Shown one piece after another: positions 24,476-32,813 of a DNA stretch of 64,000 nucleotides (position 1 is its first letter; every line of letters starts with the position of its first letter). Origin of the DNA: Aeromicrobium terrae (GTDB taxonomy: Bacteria > Actinomycetota > Actinomycetes > Propionibacteriales > Nocardioidaceae); contig NZ_VDUX01000006.1 of the NCBI RefSeq assembly GCF_008039565.1, forward strand, positions 124,001 through 188,000, given 5' to 3'. Position numbers and translations under genes: made by a program. The notes under the pieces were generated by a model that saw only the letters and a list, made by a program, of their open reading frames with translations, was not told where the DNA came from and searched no databases.

Positions 24476-25168
24476 ATGCGGATTCTCGTGGTCGACGACG
24501 ACCGGGCGGTGCGTGACTCGCTGCGCCGTTCCCTGGAGTTCAACGGCTACAGCGTCGAGCTCGCGTCCGACGGAGCGGAGGCGCTCGTGCGGGTGCCCCA
24601 GGTCGACCCCGACGTCATCGTCATGGACGTGATGATGCCGCGGCTGGACGGCCTCGAGGCCACGCGAGCCCTGCGCAGCGCCGGCAACGACGTCCCCATC
24701 CTCGTGCTCACCGCGCGCGACGCCGTCAACGACCGCGTCGACGGTCTCGACGCCGGTGCCGACGACTACCTCACCAAGCCCTTCGCGCTGGACGAGCTGC
24801 TGGCCCGCGTCCGTGCCCTGCACCGTCGCGCCGCGCGGCGGGCCGAGCTGGAGGCCGACGAGGCCCCGCTCACGTTCTCCGACCTGACCCTCGACCCGGT
24901 CACGCGCGACGTCACCCGAGGCGACCGTGCCCTGTCGCTCACCCGCACCGAGTTCGCGCTGCTCGAGCTGTTCATGCGCCGACCGAAGCGCGTGCTGGAG
25001 CGTTCGTTCATCCTCGAGGAGGTGTGGGGCTTCGACTTCCCCACCACGGCCAACTCGCTCGAGGTCTACGTCGGCTACGTCCGGCGCAAGCTCGAGGCCG
25101 AGGGCGAGGAGCGCCTGCTGCACACGGTCCGCGGCGTCGGGTACGTGCTGCGCGAGACTCCCCCATGA
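24476..25168 (+). CDS. mprA: OmpR-type response regulator, MprA-like
   Basis: The 230-residue protein has a receiver domain (acidic pair in [12 protein letters not shown], phosphorylated aspartate in [13 protein letters not shown], lysine in [11 protein letters not shown]) and a C-terminal winged helix ending in [20 protein letters not shown] and [11 protein letters not shown]. The order regulator, kinase, HtrA-type protease is that of mprA-mprB-pepD in mycobacteria, an envelope-stress system. Its stop overlaps the kinase start (ATGA). A CTCAG direct repeat in its promoter also occurs before the protease gene. Confidence 0.92.
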   Translation: MRILVVDDDRAVRDSLRRSLEFNGYSVELASDGAEALVRVPQVDPDVIVMDVMMPRLDGLEATRALRSAGNDVPILVLTARDAVNDRVDGLDAGADDYLTKPFALDELLARVRALHRRAARRAELEADEAPLTFSDLTLDPVTRDVTRGDRALSLTRTEFALLELFMRRPKRVLERSFILEEVWGFDFPTTANSLEVYVGYVRRKLEAEGEERLLHTVRGVGYVLRETPP

Positions 25169-26532
25169 GCACGATCCGCGAGCTGATCCACCCCCTCACC
25201 GCCCGGGCGTCGCTCGCACTACGTGTCGCGCTGCTGACCACGGCGGCCGTCGCCGTCACCTTGTCCGCCGTCAGCGCCATCGTCTTCTTCACGGTGCGCG
25301 CGGAGTTCGAGAGCTCGCTCGACGACTCGATGCTCCGCCGTGCCAACGCCGCCGTCTCCGCCGGCTACACGCCGACCACGGAGGAGCTCGACGTCGTCGG
25401 CATCAAGATCTTCGTCGTGCGCGGCGGCCAGGTGTTCAACCGCAAGGGCGACACCGCGACGCTCCCGCTCAACCACCACGAGATCGAGGTGTCGATCGGG
25501 CAGGCGAAGACGTCGCGCCGCTCCACCACGATCGACGGCGAGCTGTACCGCGTCGTCGCCGTGCAGGCAGGTGCCGGCACGGCGCTGGTGCTCGCGCAGC
25601 CGATGGAGTCGATCCAGCAGGCCCTCGACCGGCTGCGCCTGATGCTCTGGCTGTGCAGCGCGGCGGGCGTCGTGCTCGCCGGCGGCGCCGGCTGGGTGGT
25701 GGCCGCCAACGGCCTGCGCCCGGTGCGCCGCCTCACCGCAGCCACCGAGCGCGTCGCGCGGACCAACGAGCTGCGACCGATCGAGGTCACCGGCCACGAC
25801 GAGCTGGCCCGCCTCACCGCGTCGTTCAACCAGATGCTCCTGGCGCTCGACGCGTCGCAGCACCGGCAGCGCCAGCTGGTGGCCGATGCGGGGCACGAGC
25901 TGCGCACGCCGCTCACCAGTCTGCGCACGAACATCGAGCTGCTCGGCCAGGCGTCCGAGGACCCCGAGCGCACCCTGTCGCCGGGCGAGCGCACCGAGAT
26001 CATGGACGACGTCCGCGCCCAGCTGCTCGAGCTGACGACGCTGGTCGGCGACCTCGTCGAGCTCGCCCGCGACGAGCCCATGGTCCGCGATCCCGAGCCG
26101 CTCGACCTGGCCGACGCGGTGATGTCCGCCGTCGACCGGGTCCGCCCGCGCGCCACCGGTGTGGAGATCGACGTCGACGCCGAGTCGTGGTCGGTGTTCG
26201 GCGAGCCGGCGCTCCTCGAGCGTGCCGTCACGAACCTGCTCGACAACGCGGTGAAGTGGAGCCCGGAAGGCGGCACCGTCACCGTGCGCCTGGCCAACGG
26301 GGAGCTGACCGTGCGCGACGAGGGCCCCGGCATCGCCGAGGACGACCTCCCGCACGTCTTCGACCGCTTCTACCGCTCCAGCGAGGCGCGCACACTGCCC
26401 GGCTCCGGGCTCGGCCTGTCGATCGTCCGTCGCGCCGCCGAGCGGCACGGCGGGACGGTCACCGCGGCGTCGCCTCCTGATGGTGGCAGCCTGTTCACGA
26501 TGACCATCCCGTCGTCCGACCCACCGAGCTGA
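25165..26532 (+). CDS. mprB: Sensor histidine kinase, MprB-like
   Basis: The 455-residue membrane kinase has a first transmembrane helix at residues about 18-40 and an extracytoplasmic domain of about 110 residues. A second helix ([17 protein letters not shown]) is followed by a HAMP domain starting at [15 protein letters not shown], the H-box [20 protein letters not shown], the N-box [16 protein letters not shown] and the G-boxes [13 protein letters not shown] and [10 protein letters not shown]. All catalytic motifs are intact. It should phosphorylate the product of the overlapping upstream gene. Confidence 0.92.
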   Translation: MSTIRELIHPLTARASLALRVALLTTAAVAVTLSAVSAIVFFTVRAEFESSLDDSMLRRANAAVSAGYTPTTEELDVVGIKIFVVRGGQVFNRKGDTATLPLNHHEIEVSIGQAKTSRRSTTIDGELYRVVAVQAGAGTALVLAQPMESIQQALDRLRLMLWLCSAAGVVLAGGAGWVVAANGLRPVRRLTAATERVARTNELRPIEVTGHDELARLTASFNQMLLALDASQHRQRQLVADAGHELRTPLTSLRTNIELLGQASEDPERTLSPGERTEIMDDVRAQLLELTTLVGDLVELARDEPMVRDPEPLDLADAVMSAVDRVRPRATGVEIDVDAESWSVFGEPALLERAVTNLLDNAVKWSPEGGTVTVRLANGELTVRDEGPGIAEDDLPHVFDRFYRSSEARTLPGSGLGLSIVRRAAERHGGTVTAASPPDGGSLFTMTIPSSDPPS

Positions 26533-26557
26533 GTTCTTTCGGGGCTCACACGTCCCG

Positions 26558-26573
26558 CTCAGCGCGTTCTCAG
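26558..26573 (+). promoter_or_regulatory. Direct-repeat box upstream of the pepD-like gene
   Basis: CTCAGCGCGTTCTCAG has two CTCAG pentamers 11 bp apart and matches the box at 24438-24453 at 13 of 16 positions. It ends 22 nt before the protease start, giving the protease its own regulator-controlled promoter. Confidence 0.65.
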
Positions 26574-26595
26574 TCATCAGGGAGAATCTGAAGCT

Positions 26596-28011
26596 ATGAG
26601 CGACTCGAACGATCCCTTCGCCGCGCAGCCCTACATCCCGCCGACGAAGGTCGACGACCCGGAGCCCGCCGACACCGAGGTGACGGCTCCGGTGGAGCAG
26701 GCTCCCGTCTCCGAGGAGCAGCCGCCGGCCGCCGCGCCGCCGGCCGCCCCTTCCGACACCGAGCCCACCGAGCAGATCCCGACGCGCGAGGCCGACCGCC
26801 CCGAGCCGACAGTCACCATGCCCGTGGCCGAGCCTGTCGTGAACCCCGACGACGGCTCGCACGGTGGCGACGACGGCGGCACGATCGGCGGCACGCCCCC
26901 GTCGCCGGACCAGCGCGGACGTCGTCGGGTCGCCGGCGTCGCAGCGGTGGCACTGATCGCCGCAGCAGCAGGCGTCGGTGGCGCGGCCGCGTACGACGCG
27001 ATCAACGGCGACGACAACAGCCCCGTGGTCAGCTCGCTCAACACGGGCAACGACTCGAAGAGCGCTCCGACCGGCGACGTCGAGAAGGTCGCGCAGAAGC
27101 TGCTGCCGTCGGTGGTGCAGATCAACGTCCGCGGCAGCCAGGAGGCCGGCTCCGGCACCGGCATCATCATCAGCAGCGACGGGCAGATCCTCACCAACAA
27201 CCACGTCGTCGAGGCGGCGGCCGACGGTGGCTCGATCACGGTCTCGTTCAACGACGCCACCAACGCGAAGGCCGAGATCCTGGGTCGCGACCCGGTCACC
27301 GACCTCGCCGTCATCAAGGCCGACGGCAAGAGCGGCCTCACCCCGGCCGCGCTCGGCTCGTCGAACAACCTGGAGGTCGGCCAGGAGGTCGTCGCCATCG
27401 GCTCGCCGTACGGCCTCGACAGCACGGTGACCAGCGGCATCATCAGCGCGCTGAACCGCCCGGTCGCCTCCTCCGGCGGCGCCGGCGACAACGACCAGAC
27501 CGTGTTCCCCGCCGTGCAGACCGACGCGGCCATCAACCCCGGCAACTCGGGTGGCCCGCTGGTGGACATGGAGGGCAACGTCATCGGCATCAACTCCGCG
27601 ATCCGCGCGGGTACGACCACGAGCGGCGATGCCGGCTCCATCGGCCTCGGCTTCGCCATCCCGATCGACCTCGCCAAGAACGTGTCGAAGCACCTGGTGA
27701 AGGGCGAGAAGGTGCAGCACGCCCGCATCGGCGTGACCGTCGCCCCGGCCGTCTCCAGCGACGACATCACCGGCGTCGGCGCGGAGATCAAGGAGGTCAA
27801 CAAGGGCAGCGCGGGCGACAAGGCGGGCCTGAAGACCGGCGACATCATCACCGCCGTCAACGACTCCCCCGTGGTCAGCTCGAACGCCCTCGTAGCGTCC
27901 ATCCGCGGCTACCAGCCCGGCGAGAAGATCACGATCACCTACACCCGTGACGGCCAGAAGAAGACCGCCGAGGTCACCCTGGACTCCGACGGCGGAGACC
28001 TGGGCAGCTAG
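26596..28011 (+). CDS. pepD: Membrane-anchored HtrA-type serine protease with PDZ domain (PepD-like)
   Basis: The 471-residue protein has a cytoplasmic proline/glutamate-rich N-terminal region of about 110 residues and a single transmembrane helix (VAGVAAVALIAAAAGVGGAA). The extracytoplasmic trypsin-like domain carries the triad histidine in ILTNNHVVEAA, aspartate in VTDLAVIKAD and serine in INPGNSGGPLVD. A C-terminal PDZ domain starts near ARIGVTVAPAV and contains AGLKTGDIITAVND. HtrA proteases degrade or refold damaged envelope proteins. The position after mprAB and the shared promoter box support the PepD assignment. Confidence 0.92.
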   Translation: MSDSNDPFAAQPYIPPTKVDDPEPADTEVTAPVEQAPVSEEQPPAAAPPAAPSDTEPTEQIPTREADRPEPTVTMPVAEPVVNPDDGSHGGDDGGTIGGTPPSPDQRGRRRVAGVAAVALIAAAAGVGGAAAYDAINGDDNSPVVSSLNTGNDSKSAPTGDVEKVAQKLLPSVVQINVRGSQEAGSGTGIIISSDGQILTNNHVVEAAADGGSITVSFNDATNAKAEILGRDPVTDLAVIKADGKSGLTPAALGSSNNLEVGQEVVAIGSPYGLDSTVTSGIISALNRPVASSGGAGDNDQTVFPAVQTDAAINPGNSGGPLVDMEGNVIGINSAIRAGTTTSGDAGSIGLGFAIPIDLAKNVSKHLVKGEKVQHARIGVTVAPAVSSDDITGVGAEIKEVNKGSAGDKAGLKTGDIITAVNDSPVVSSNALVASIRGYQPGEKITITYTRDGQKKTAEVTLDSDGGDLGS

Positions 28012-28025
28012 ACCGCCCCCGACTC

Positions 28026-28066
28026 AGCGCCCCACCCCGTACGCCGCGGGTGGGGCGCTTGTCTTT
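28026..28066 (+). terminator. Rho-independent terminator after the pepD-like gene
   Basis: A 12-bp stem, AGCGCCCCACCC (28026-28037) with GGGTGGGGCGCT (28048-28059), is followed by TGTCTTT. It lies 14 nt after the protease stop codon. Confidence 0.85.
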
Positions 28067-28111
28067 GGCCGATCCGCCCGCTCATGCCGACGAACGCCTA
28101 CCGTGTCGAGC

Positions 28112-28765
28112 GTGGGTCCAGCGCGGCGTCGAATCGCGATCGGGGTCGCCGTGGCGGCCGTGGTCGCGCTGGTTGCTGTGTGGCTCGTCTCGGCCTCCGG
28201 CGACGACGCTCCGACGTCGGAGGAGACGACGGCCCCCGCTCCGCGCGTGCGACCCACGCAGAGCATCAACACGAGCGAAGCACCCTGCCCGAAGGAGCTG
28301 CCGCGCGACGAGATGGGAGAGGGCTTCGAGACCTTCGACCCCGCGCGCGAGGCGCCGTCACTCCCCGCGCCTGAGGACGCGTGGATCTGCGGGTACAGCT
28401 CGCTCGACCCCGACCGCGACGTCGAGGACATCGCCGACGCCGCGTGGAAGCACGTCGGGGAGGTCCAGCACGTGCGAGCCGCCGACCTGCCGAAGCTCCG
28501 GGACGCGTTCAAGGAGCTGAGACCGACGGAACGAGATCGCGTCTGCACCTTGGACCTGGGACCGCGCTGGCTGATCGTCTACCGGCACGGTCGCGTGCGC
28601 GCGGGAGTCGTGATCGACGACTACGGCTGCCGCGACGCGCGCCTCATCGACGAAGCGCGCCTGGTCGACCCCCGAGGCGAAGCCGATCCCCGAACGGTGG
28701 AAGGCACGCTCGACGGTGGCAGGGCAATTCTCGCCGCCCTGGCCGTCGGGCGTGGTGCCGGCTGA
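28112..28765 (+). CDS. Membrane-anchored extracytoplasmic protein of unknown function
   Basis: The 217-residue product has a short basic N-terminus (ARRRIAIG), one transmembrane helix (VAVAAVVALVAVWLVSA), an acidic threonine/proline-rich linker and a C-terminal domain of about 150 residues with four cysteines (APCPKEL, AWICGYSS, DRVCTLD and YGCRDA). These could form two disulfides outside the cell. I recognise no family. GTG codons at 28103 and 28112 are possible starts; the TACCGT box at 28100 favours a leaderless start at 28112. The 137 nt after the gene hold nothing recognisable. Confidence 0.65.
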   Translation: MGPARRRIAIGVAVAAVVALVAVWLVSASGDDAPTSEETTAPAPRVRPTQSINTSEAPCPKELPRDEMGEGFETFDPAREAPSLPAPEDAWICGYSSLDPDRDVEDIADAAWKHVGEVQHVRAADLPKLRDAFKELRPTERDRVCTLDLGPRWLIVYRHGRVRAGVVIDDYGCRDARLIDEARLVDPRGEADPRTVEGTLDGGRAILAALAVGRGAG

Positions 28766-28902
28766 TCGATTCGTGACGCCAGATGCGCCATTCGGGTCCG
28801 ACAACGCCCTGGGCGTCACATGTCGCGAAACCGTCCGAATCCCGCGCTGCGCTGTCCGATTTTCGCTCGTGAAGTGTCAGTGCTGAGCCCTAGCGTTGAC
28901 TC

Positions 28903-29811
28903 GTGAGCACCCCCGTCATCGAGCGCGATCTGTCCATGCCTGCCCTGGCGGTGACGGTGCTGCTGTGGGCGTCGGCGTTCGTGGGCATCCGGGCGGCAGG
29001 CGAGTCGTTCGAGCCGGGGCCGCTGTCGCTCGGGCGGCTGGCGGTCGGGCTCGTGGCGCTCACCATCATCGCGCGGCCGTGGCAGCGGCGGCTGCCCACC
29101 GGGCGTCCGCTGTACTTCCTCCTCATCGCCGGCGTCTTCTGGTTCGGCGTCTACAACGTCGCGCTCAACGCCGGTGAGCAGCACCTCGACGCGGGCACGT
29201 CCGCGCTCGTGGTCAACATCGGGCCCATCCTCATCGCGCTGCTCGCGGGGGTCCTGCTGAAGGAAGGCTTCCCGAAGCCACTGCTCGTCGGCATCGCGGT
29301 CGCGTTCGCCGGCGTCGCGCTCATCGCCGCCAGCACCAACGACGACTCCGGCGTCGCCACCGCCAGCACCACCGGCGTCGTGCTCTGCCTCGTCGCCGCG
29401 GTCACCTACGCCATCGGCGTGCTCGCGCAGAAACCTGCGCTCGGCACGGTCGCGCCCGCCACCACCGTGTGGATCGCGTGCCTCGTCGGCATGGTCGTCT
29501 GCCTGCCCTACGCGCCCAGCCTGATCGACGAGCTCGGCGACGCCACCGCCGGCGACATCGTCTGGCTCGTCTACCTCGGCGTCTTCCCCACGGCCATCGG
29601 CTTCAGCACCTGGTCCTACGCCCTCAAGCGCCTCAGCGCCGGGCAGGTCGCATCCACCACGTACCTCGTCCCCGCGGTCGCCACCCTCATCTCCTGGGTG
29701 GCCCTCGACGAGGTGCCGGCCGCCCTCGCGTTCGTCGGCGGCGGCCTCTGCCTCCTCGGCGTCGCGGTCACGCGCTACAAGCCGCGCGCCGCCGTCCCCG
29801 CAACGCCCTGA
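28903..29811 (+). CDS. EamA-family (DMT) transporter
   Basis: The 302-residue protein has ten hydrophobic helices in two EamA repeats, with ALAVTVLLWASAFVGIRAAG opening the first repeat and the typical LLKEGFPKPLLVGIAVAFAG before the second. It resembles the RhaT/YdcZ-like permease group exporting metabolites or amino acids; no substrate can be named. It starts at a GTG, with a TAGCGT -10-like element at 28891-28896 that would place the transcript start on the GTG. Confidence 0.87.
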   Translation: MSTPVIERDLSMPALAVTVLLWASAFVGIRAAGESFEPGPLSLGRLAVGLVALTIIARPWQRRLPTGRPLYFLLIAGVFWFGVYNVALNAGEQHLDAGTSALVVNIGPILIALLAGVLLKEGFPKPLLVGIAVAFAGVALIAASTNDDSGVATASTTGVVLCLVAAVTYAIGVLAQKPALGTVAPATTVWIACLVGMVVCLPYAPSLIDELGDATAGDIVWLVYLGVFPTAIGFSTWSYALKRLSAGQVASTTYLVPAVATLISWVALDEVPAALAFVGGGLCLLGVAVTRYKPRAAVPATP

Positions 29812-29899
29812 CCTGCAGTTCCTAAAACCTCAGAGGTGTGGCCACGCGGACGCGGTTCGCCAGGTAACGTCGCGCCCGACACCGGGAGAGGGGGAACCC

Positions 29900-30679
29900 A
29901 TGGCCGACGGCCCGAAGCGCGCCGAGCTCGCGGACGCGATGATGCAGAAGCACCAGTCGACGGACGCTCGTGGACGCATCATCGCGACGATCGTCATCGT
30001 CCTCGCCGCCGTCGCCATCATCTCCGCAGGCGCGTACTTCAAGTCCCAGAAGGACGACGACACCAGCGGCGCCGACGCCCCGAAGCACTCCAAGGACCAC
30101 GGCTTCGTCCTCACCCCCGCGGTCGCCACCGGTGACAAGAAGGCCAAGAAGCCCAAGGTCACCATCGAGCTCTACGAGGACTTCCTCTGCCCGTCCTGCG
30201 GCATCTTCGAGAAGCGCAGCCAGAAGTTCCTCGACAAGCAGGTCAAGAAGGGCAAGATCACCCTGGTCTACAAGCCCGTGCCGTTCCTCGTCGGCGCCAG
30301 CACCAACCGGTACACCGAGCGCGCACACAATGCCGCCGCCTGCGTCGCCGACGCCGCCGGCATCCGCGCGTACCGGAAGTTCCACCACTCCCTCTACAAG
30401 ATCCAGCCCAAGGAGGGCACCGCCGGGCCCAGCGACGCCAAGCTCATCGCGCTCGCGAAACGCGCCGGTGCGCCCAAGGTCTCGAAGTGCGTCAAGGACG
30501 AGAAGTTCGAGGACTGGCTCGCCGAGGGCGTCAACCTCGCCAAGGAGGCCGACGTCCAGCACACCCCGACGATCGTCGTGAACGACCAGATCCTGCGGGT
30601 GTTCGGCGACAACGGCAACGTCGTCATGCCGGGCAACGACGAGCTGAAACGAGCCATCAAGCAAGCCGCCAAATCGTAG
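29900..30679 (+). CDS. Membrane-anchored DsbA-like thioredoxin-fold protein
   Basis: The 259-residue protein starts at an ATG behind GGGAGAGGGGGAA. It has an N-terminal transmembrane helix (IIATIVIVLAAVAIISAGAY) and an extracytoplasmic DsbA-type thioredoxin domain with the redox motif CPSC in LYEDFLCPSCGIF and the cis-proline loop QHTPTIVVND. Such proteins form or isomerise disulfides in exported proteins in actinobacteria. A further cysteine pair (AACVADA and SKCVKDE) lies in the inserted helical part. A small membrane-protein gene follows after 3 nt. Confidence 0.9.
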   Translation: MADGPKRAELADAMMQKHQSTDARGRIIATIVIVLAAVAIISAGAYFKSQKDDDTSGADAPKHSKDHGFVLTPAVATGDKKAKKPKVTIELYEDFLCPSCGIFEKRSQKFLDKQVKKGKITLVYKPVPFLVGASTNRYTERAHNAAACVADAAGIRAYRKFHHSLYKIQPKEGTAGPSDAKLIALAKRAGAPKVSKCVKDEKFEDWLAEGVNLAKEADVQHTPTIVVNDQILRVFGDNGNVVMPGNDELKRAIKQAAKS

Positions 30680-30682
30680 GAT

Positions 30683-31306
30683 GTGAACGTGTCCGACGAC
30701 GCGCGGCCCGGTGACCAGGCCCCCGACGACACCGCGGGGAGGGCCGAACGACCCGCGCCCGCACGACCCACGTTCGCCAGCGGGCTGCCGCAGCGCGAGG
30801 AGCTCCAGACGCCCCGCACCATCGGGTTCGCCCACGCCACGATCTTCGCCAGCGCCATCGCGTTCCTGGTGCCGACGGCCGTGGCGCTCACCCGGATCGA
30901 CGAGCTGCGGTCGGCGCTGCGCAAGTCCATCAGCGACAAGGCTGACGACTACTCCGCCGAGGACATCCGCCACGCCGTCGACGTCGCGCTCGCCGGCGTC
31001 GGGCTGATCGCCCTGCTGCTGCTGATCCTGGAGATCGCGGCAGTACGGAGCCTGGCGCGACGCCAGCAGTCCGCGCGCACGATGCTGATGGTCCTCACCG
31101 TCATCCACCTGCCCGCGATGATCGTGACGTCCGCGTTCCGCGACGGGGGCGTCTCCGACCTCGCCTGGACCGCCGCTCAAGCGCTGTTCCTGGTCCTGAC
31201 GTTCACGATGGCGGCGGTGCACCCGACGAAACGCTGGCTCCAGGCGAAGCCGCCCATCGCCGCCCGCACCTTGACGAGCTACGGGTTCGGCTCACCGTCC
31301 GAGTAG
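30683..31306 (+). CDS. Four-helix membrane protein of unknown function
   Basis: The 207-residue product has a hydrophilic, proline-rich N-terminus of about 45 residues and then four hydrophobic helices (FAHATIFASAIAFLVPTAVA, ALAGVGLIALLLLILEIAAV, TMLMVLTVIHLPAMIVTSA and AAQALFLVLTFTMAAVH). A tail with KRWLQAKPP follows. No enzyme motif is visible. GTG codons at 30683 and 30689 are possible starts. It lies directly after the DsbA-like gene and ends 4 nt from the convergent dynamin-like gene. Confidence 0.7.
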   Translation: MNVSDDARPGDQAPDDTAGRAERPAPARPTFASGLPQREELQTPRTIGFAHATIFASAIAFLVPTAVALTRIDELRSALRKSISDKADDYSAEDIRHAVDVALAGVGLIALLLLILEIAAVRSLARRQQSARTMLMVLTVIHLPAMIVTSAFRDGGVSDLAWTAAQALFLVLTFTMAAVHPTKRWLQAKPPIAARTLTSYGFGSPSE

Positions 31307-31310
31307 TGGC

Positions 31311-32813
31311 TCAGACCGTCGCGAAGTGGGCCTGCGACAGCTCGTCGAGGATGCCCTCGCAGCTGCGCCGCACGACGCGGCAGGCCGCGGCGGTGTCGCG
31401 GTCGATCAGCGGGTGCTCGGCCCGCTCGGTCCACGCCCACAGCGCGTCGTAGGCGGCGCGGTGCGCGGTGAGGTCGTCGACGTCCTCGTCGAGGCCGAGC
31501 CGCTGCTTGGGCGAGGTGCCGTTGCCGCCGGTCAGGCGGATGAGCTCCTCGAGCTCCTCCGGCGCCAGGGCCAGCTTCACCGACCGCACGTGGCTGATCA
31601 GGCGCATCTCGCGGAACGCGTGGGCGTTGGCGAGGAACTCCTCCGCGTCCTCGAGCAGCTCCTGCGTGTGCTCGCGCGGGTTGTCCTGCAGGACCCGGTA
31701 GACCGCCGAGATGGCCGAGTGGGCCTTGAGCTCGGCGTGCCGCTGCTGGAAGTGCACGTCGATCACGCGACGCAGCTCGTCCAGGCCGCTGCGACGGACC
31801 AGCTCGGCGGACAGCGTCGGCGCGTCCTTGATGCCCGTGCGGAGGACCGCGATGGCCAGCCGGATGCCGTAGACGCCGAACCGCTCGACGAGCGACGCCC
31901 GCACGCGCGGGCTCGGCAGGTTCTCGTCCTCGGCGGTGATGAACCGGTCGACCGACGCCAGCAGCGCCTCGCGCTCGTCGCGCGGCAGCTTCTCCAGCGC
32001 GACGAAGGCGGAGAACTCCGACTGGCGGAGCGTCGTGCTGGCCAGGGCGAGCAGGCCGGCCACGGGGACCAGCGCCTCGCAGACGCCGTCGAGCGCGGGG
32101 TCGGTGCGGAGCTTGGCCGCCGCGGCGTTGACCGACACCATGGCGTCGAGGCGACCACCGCCCAGCTCGTCCGCCCGCGAGAGGACGGCGATGGAGCGTG
32201 GGGCCGAGCCGTCGGCGCGACCGTGGTGGTTCTTCACGTCGTGGAGGAACTCGACGTCGCTGAGGTGCAGGGAGCGGAGCATGTAGATGACCGCGTCCGC
32301 CTCCGAGACCCCGTCCGGCGGCGCGAGGAACTTCTGGGTGCGGCTCGAGATGCTTTCGGAGATGGAGACCGTGCCGGGGGTGTCGACGAGGATCAGCTCG
32401 GCCAGCGGGTCGGCCGGCCAGGTGACGTCGATGCGCTCGAGGCTGTCCGCCGTGGCGTCGCCGAGGTCGAGCTCGAGCCGGCCGTGCTGGCGGTGCACCG
32501 GCAGGTTCTCCGGCGAGCCGTTCACCGGCTTCGCGACGACCTGCGGGGTGGACCCGTGCCGGTACCAGGTGACGACGCGGGTGCACTCGCGTGCGTCCGT
32601 GGGCGCGAGGTGCTCACCCAGCAGCGCGTTGAGCAGCGTCGACTTGCCGGCCTTGACCGAGCCGACGAGCGCCACGCGCAGCGGCTCGTCGAGCCGGACG
32701 CGGTGCGCCTGGAGCGTCTCCAGGATCTCCGGCTCGCGCCGGTAGGCGCGGATCGCCAGGTCCAGCAGGTCTCGCGCGGTCGTCATCGCCGCGCTCTCTC
32801 GGATGTCGTTCAT
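31311..32813 (-). CDS. iniC: Dynamin-like GTPase, IniC-like
   Basis: The 500-residue protein has a dynamin-type GTPase domain: the P-loop GSVKAGKSTL at residues 51-60, switch and G3 motif ILVDTPGTVSI, and the G4 motif LSRADE. The rest is mostly helical, without the hydrophobic hairpin of its partner. It resembles mycobacterial IniC, the smaller of two dynamin-like proteins of the isoniazid-inducible iniBAC operon. Its start overlaps the stop of the larger GTPase gene (ATGA), as expected for subunits made together. Membrane remodelling or repair at the inner membrane is the likely role of the pair. Confidence 0.87.
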   Translation of the reverse strand: MNDIRESAAMTTARDLLDLAIRAYRREPEILETLQAHRVRLDEPLRVALVGSVKAGKSTLLNALLGEHLAPTDARECTRVVTWYRHGSTPQVVAKPVNGSPENLPVHRQHGRLELDLGDATADSLERIDVTWPADPLAELILVDTPGTVSISESISSRTQKFLAPPDGVSEADAVIYMLRSLHLSDVEFLHDVKNHHGRADGSAPRSIAVLSRADELGGGRLDAMVSVNAAAAKLRTDPALDGVCEALVPVAGLLALASTTLRQSEFSAFVALEKLPRDEREALLASVDRFITAEDENLPSPRVRASLVERFGVYGIRLAIAVLRTGIKDAPTLSAELVRRSGLDELRRVIDVHFQQRHAELKAHSAISAVYRVLQDNPREHTQELLEDAEEFLANAHAFREMRLISHVRSVKLALAPEELEELIRLTGGNGTSPKQRLGLDEDVDDLTAHRAAYDALWAWTERAEHPLIDRDTAAACRVVRRSCEGILDELSQAHFATV

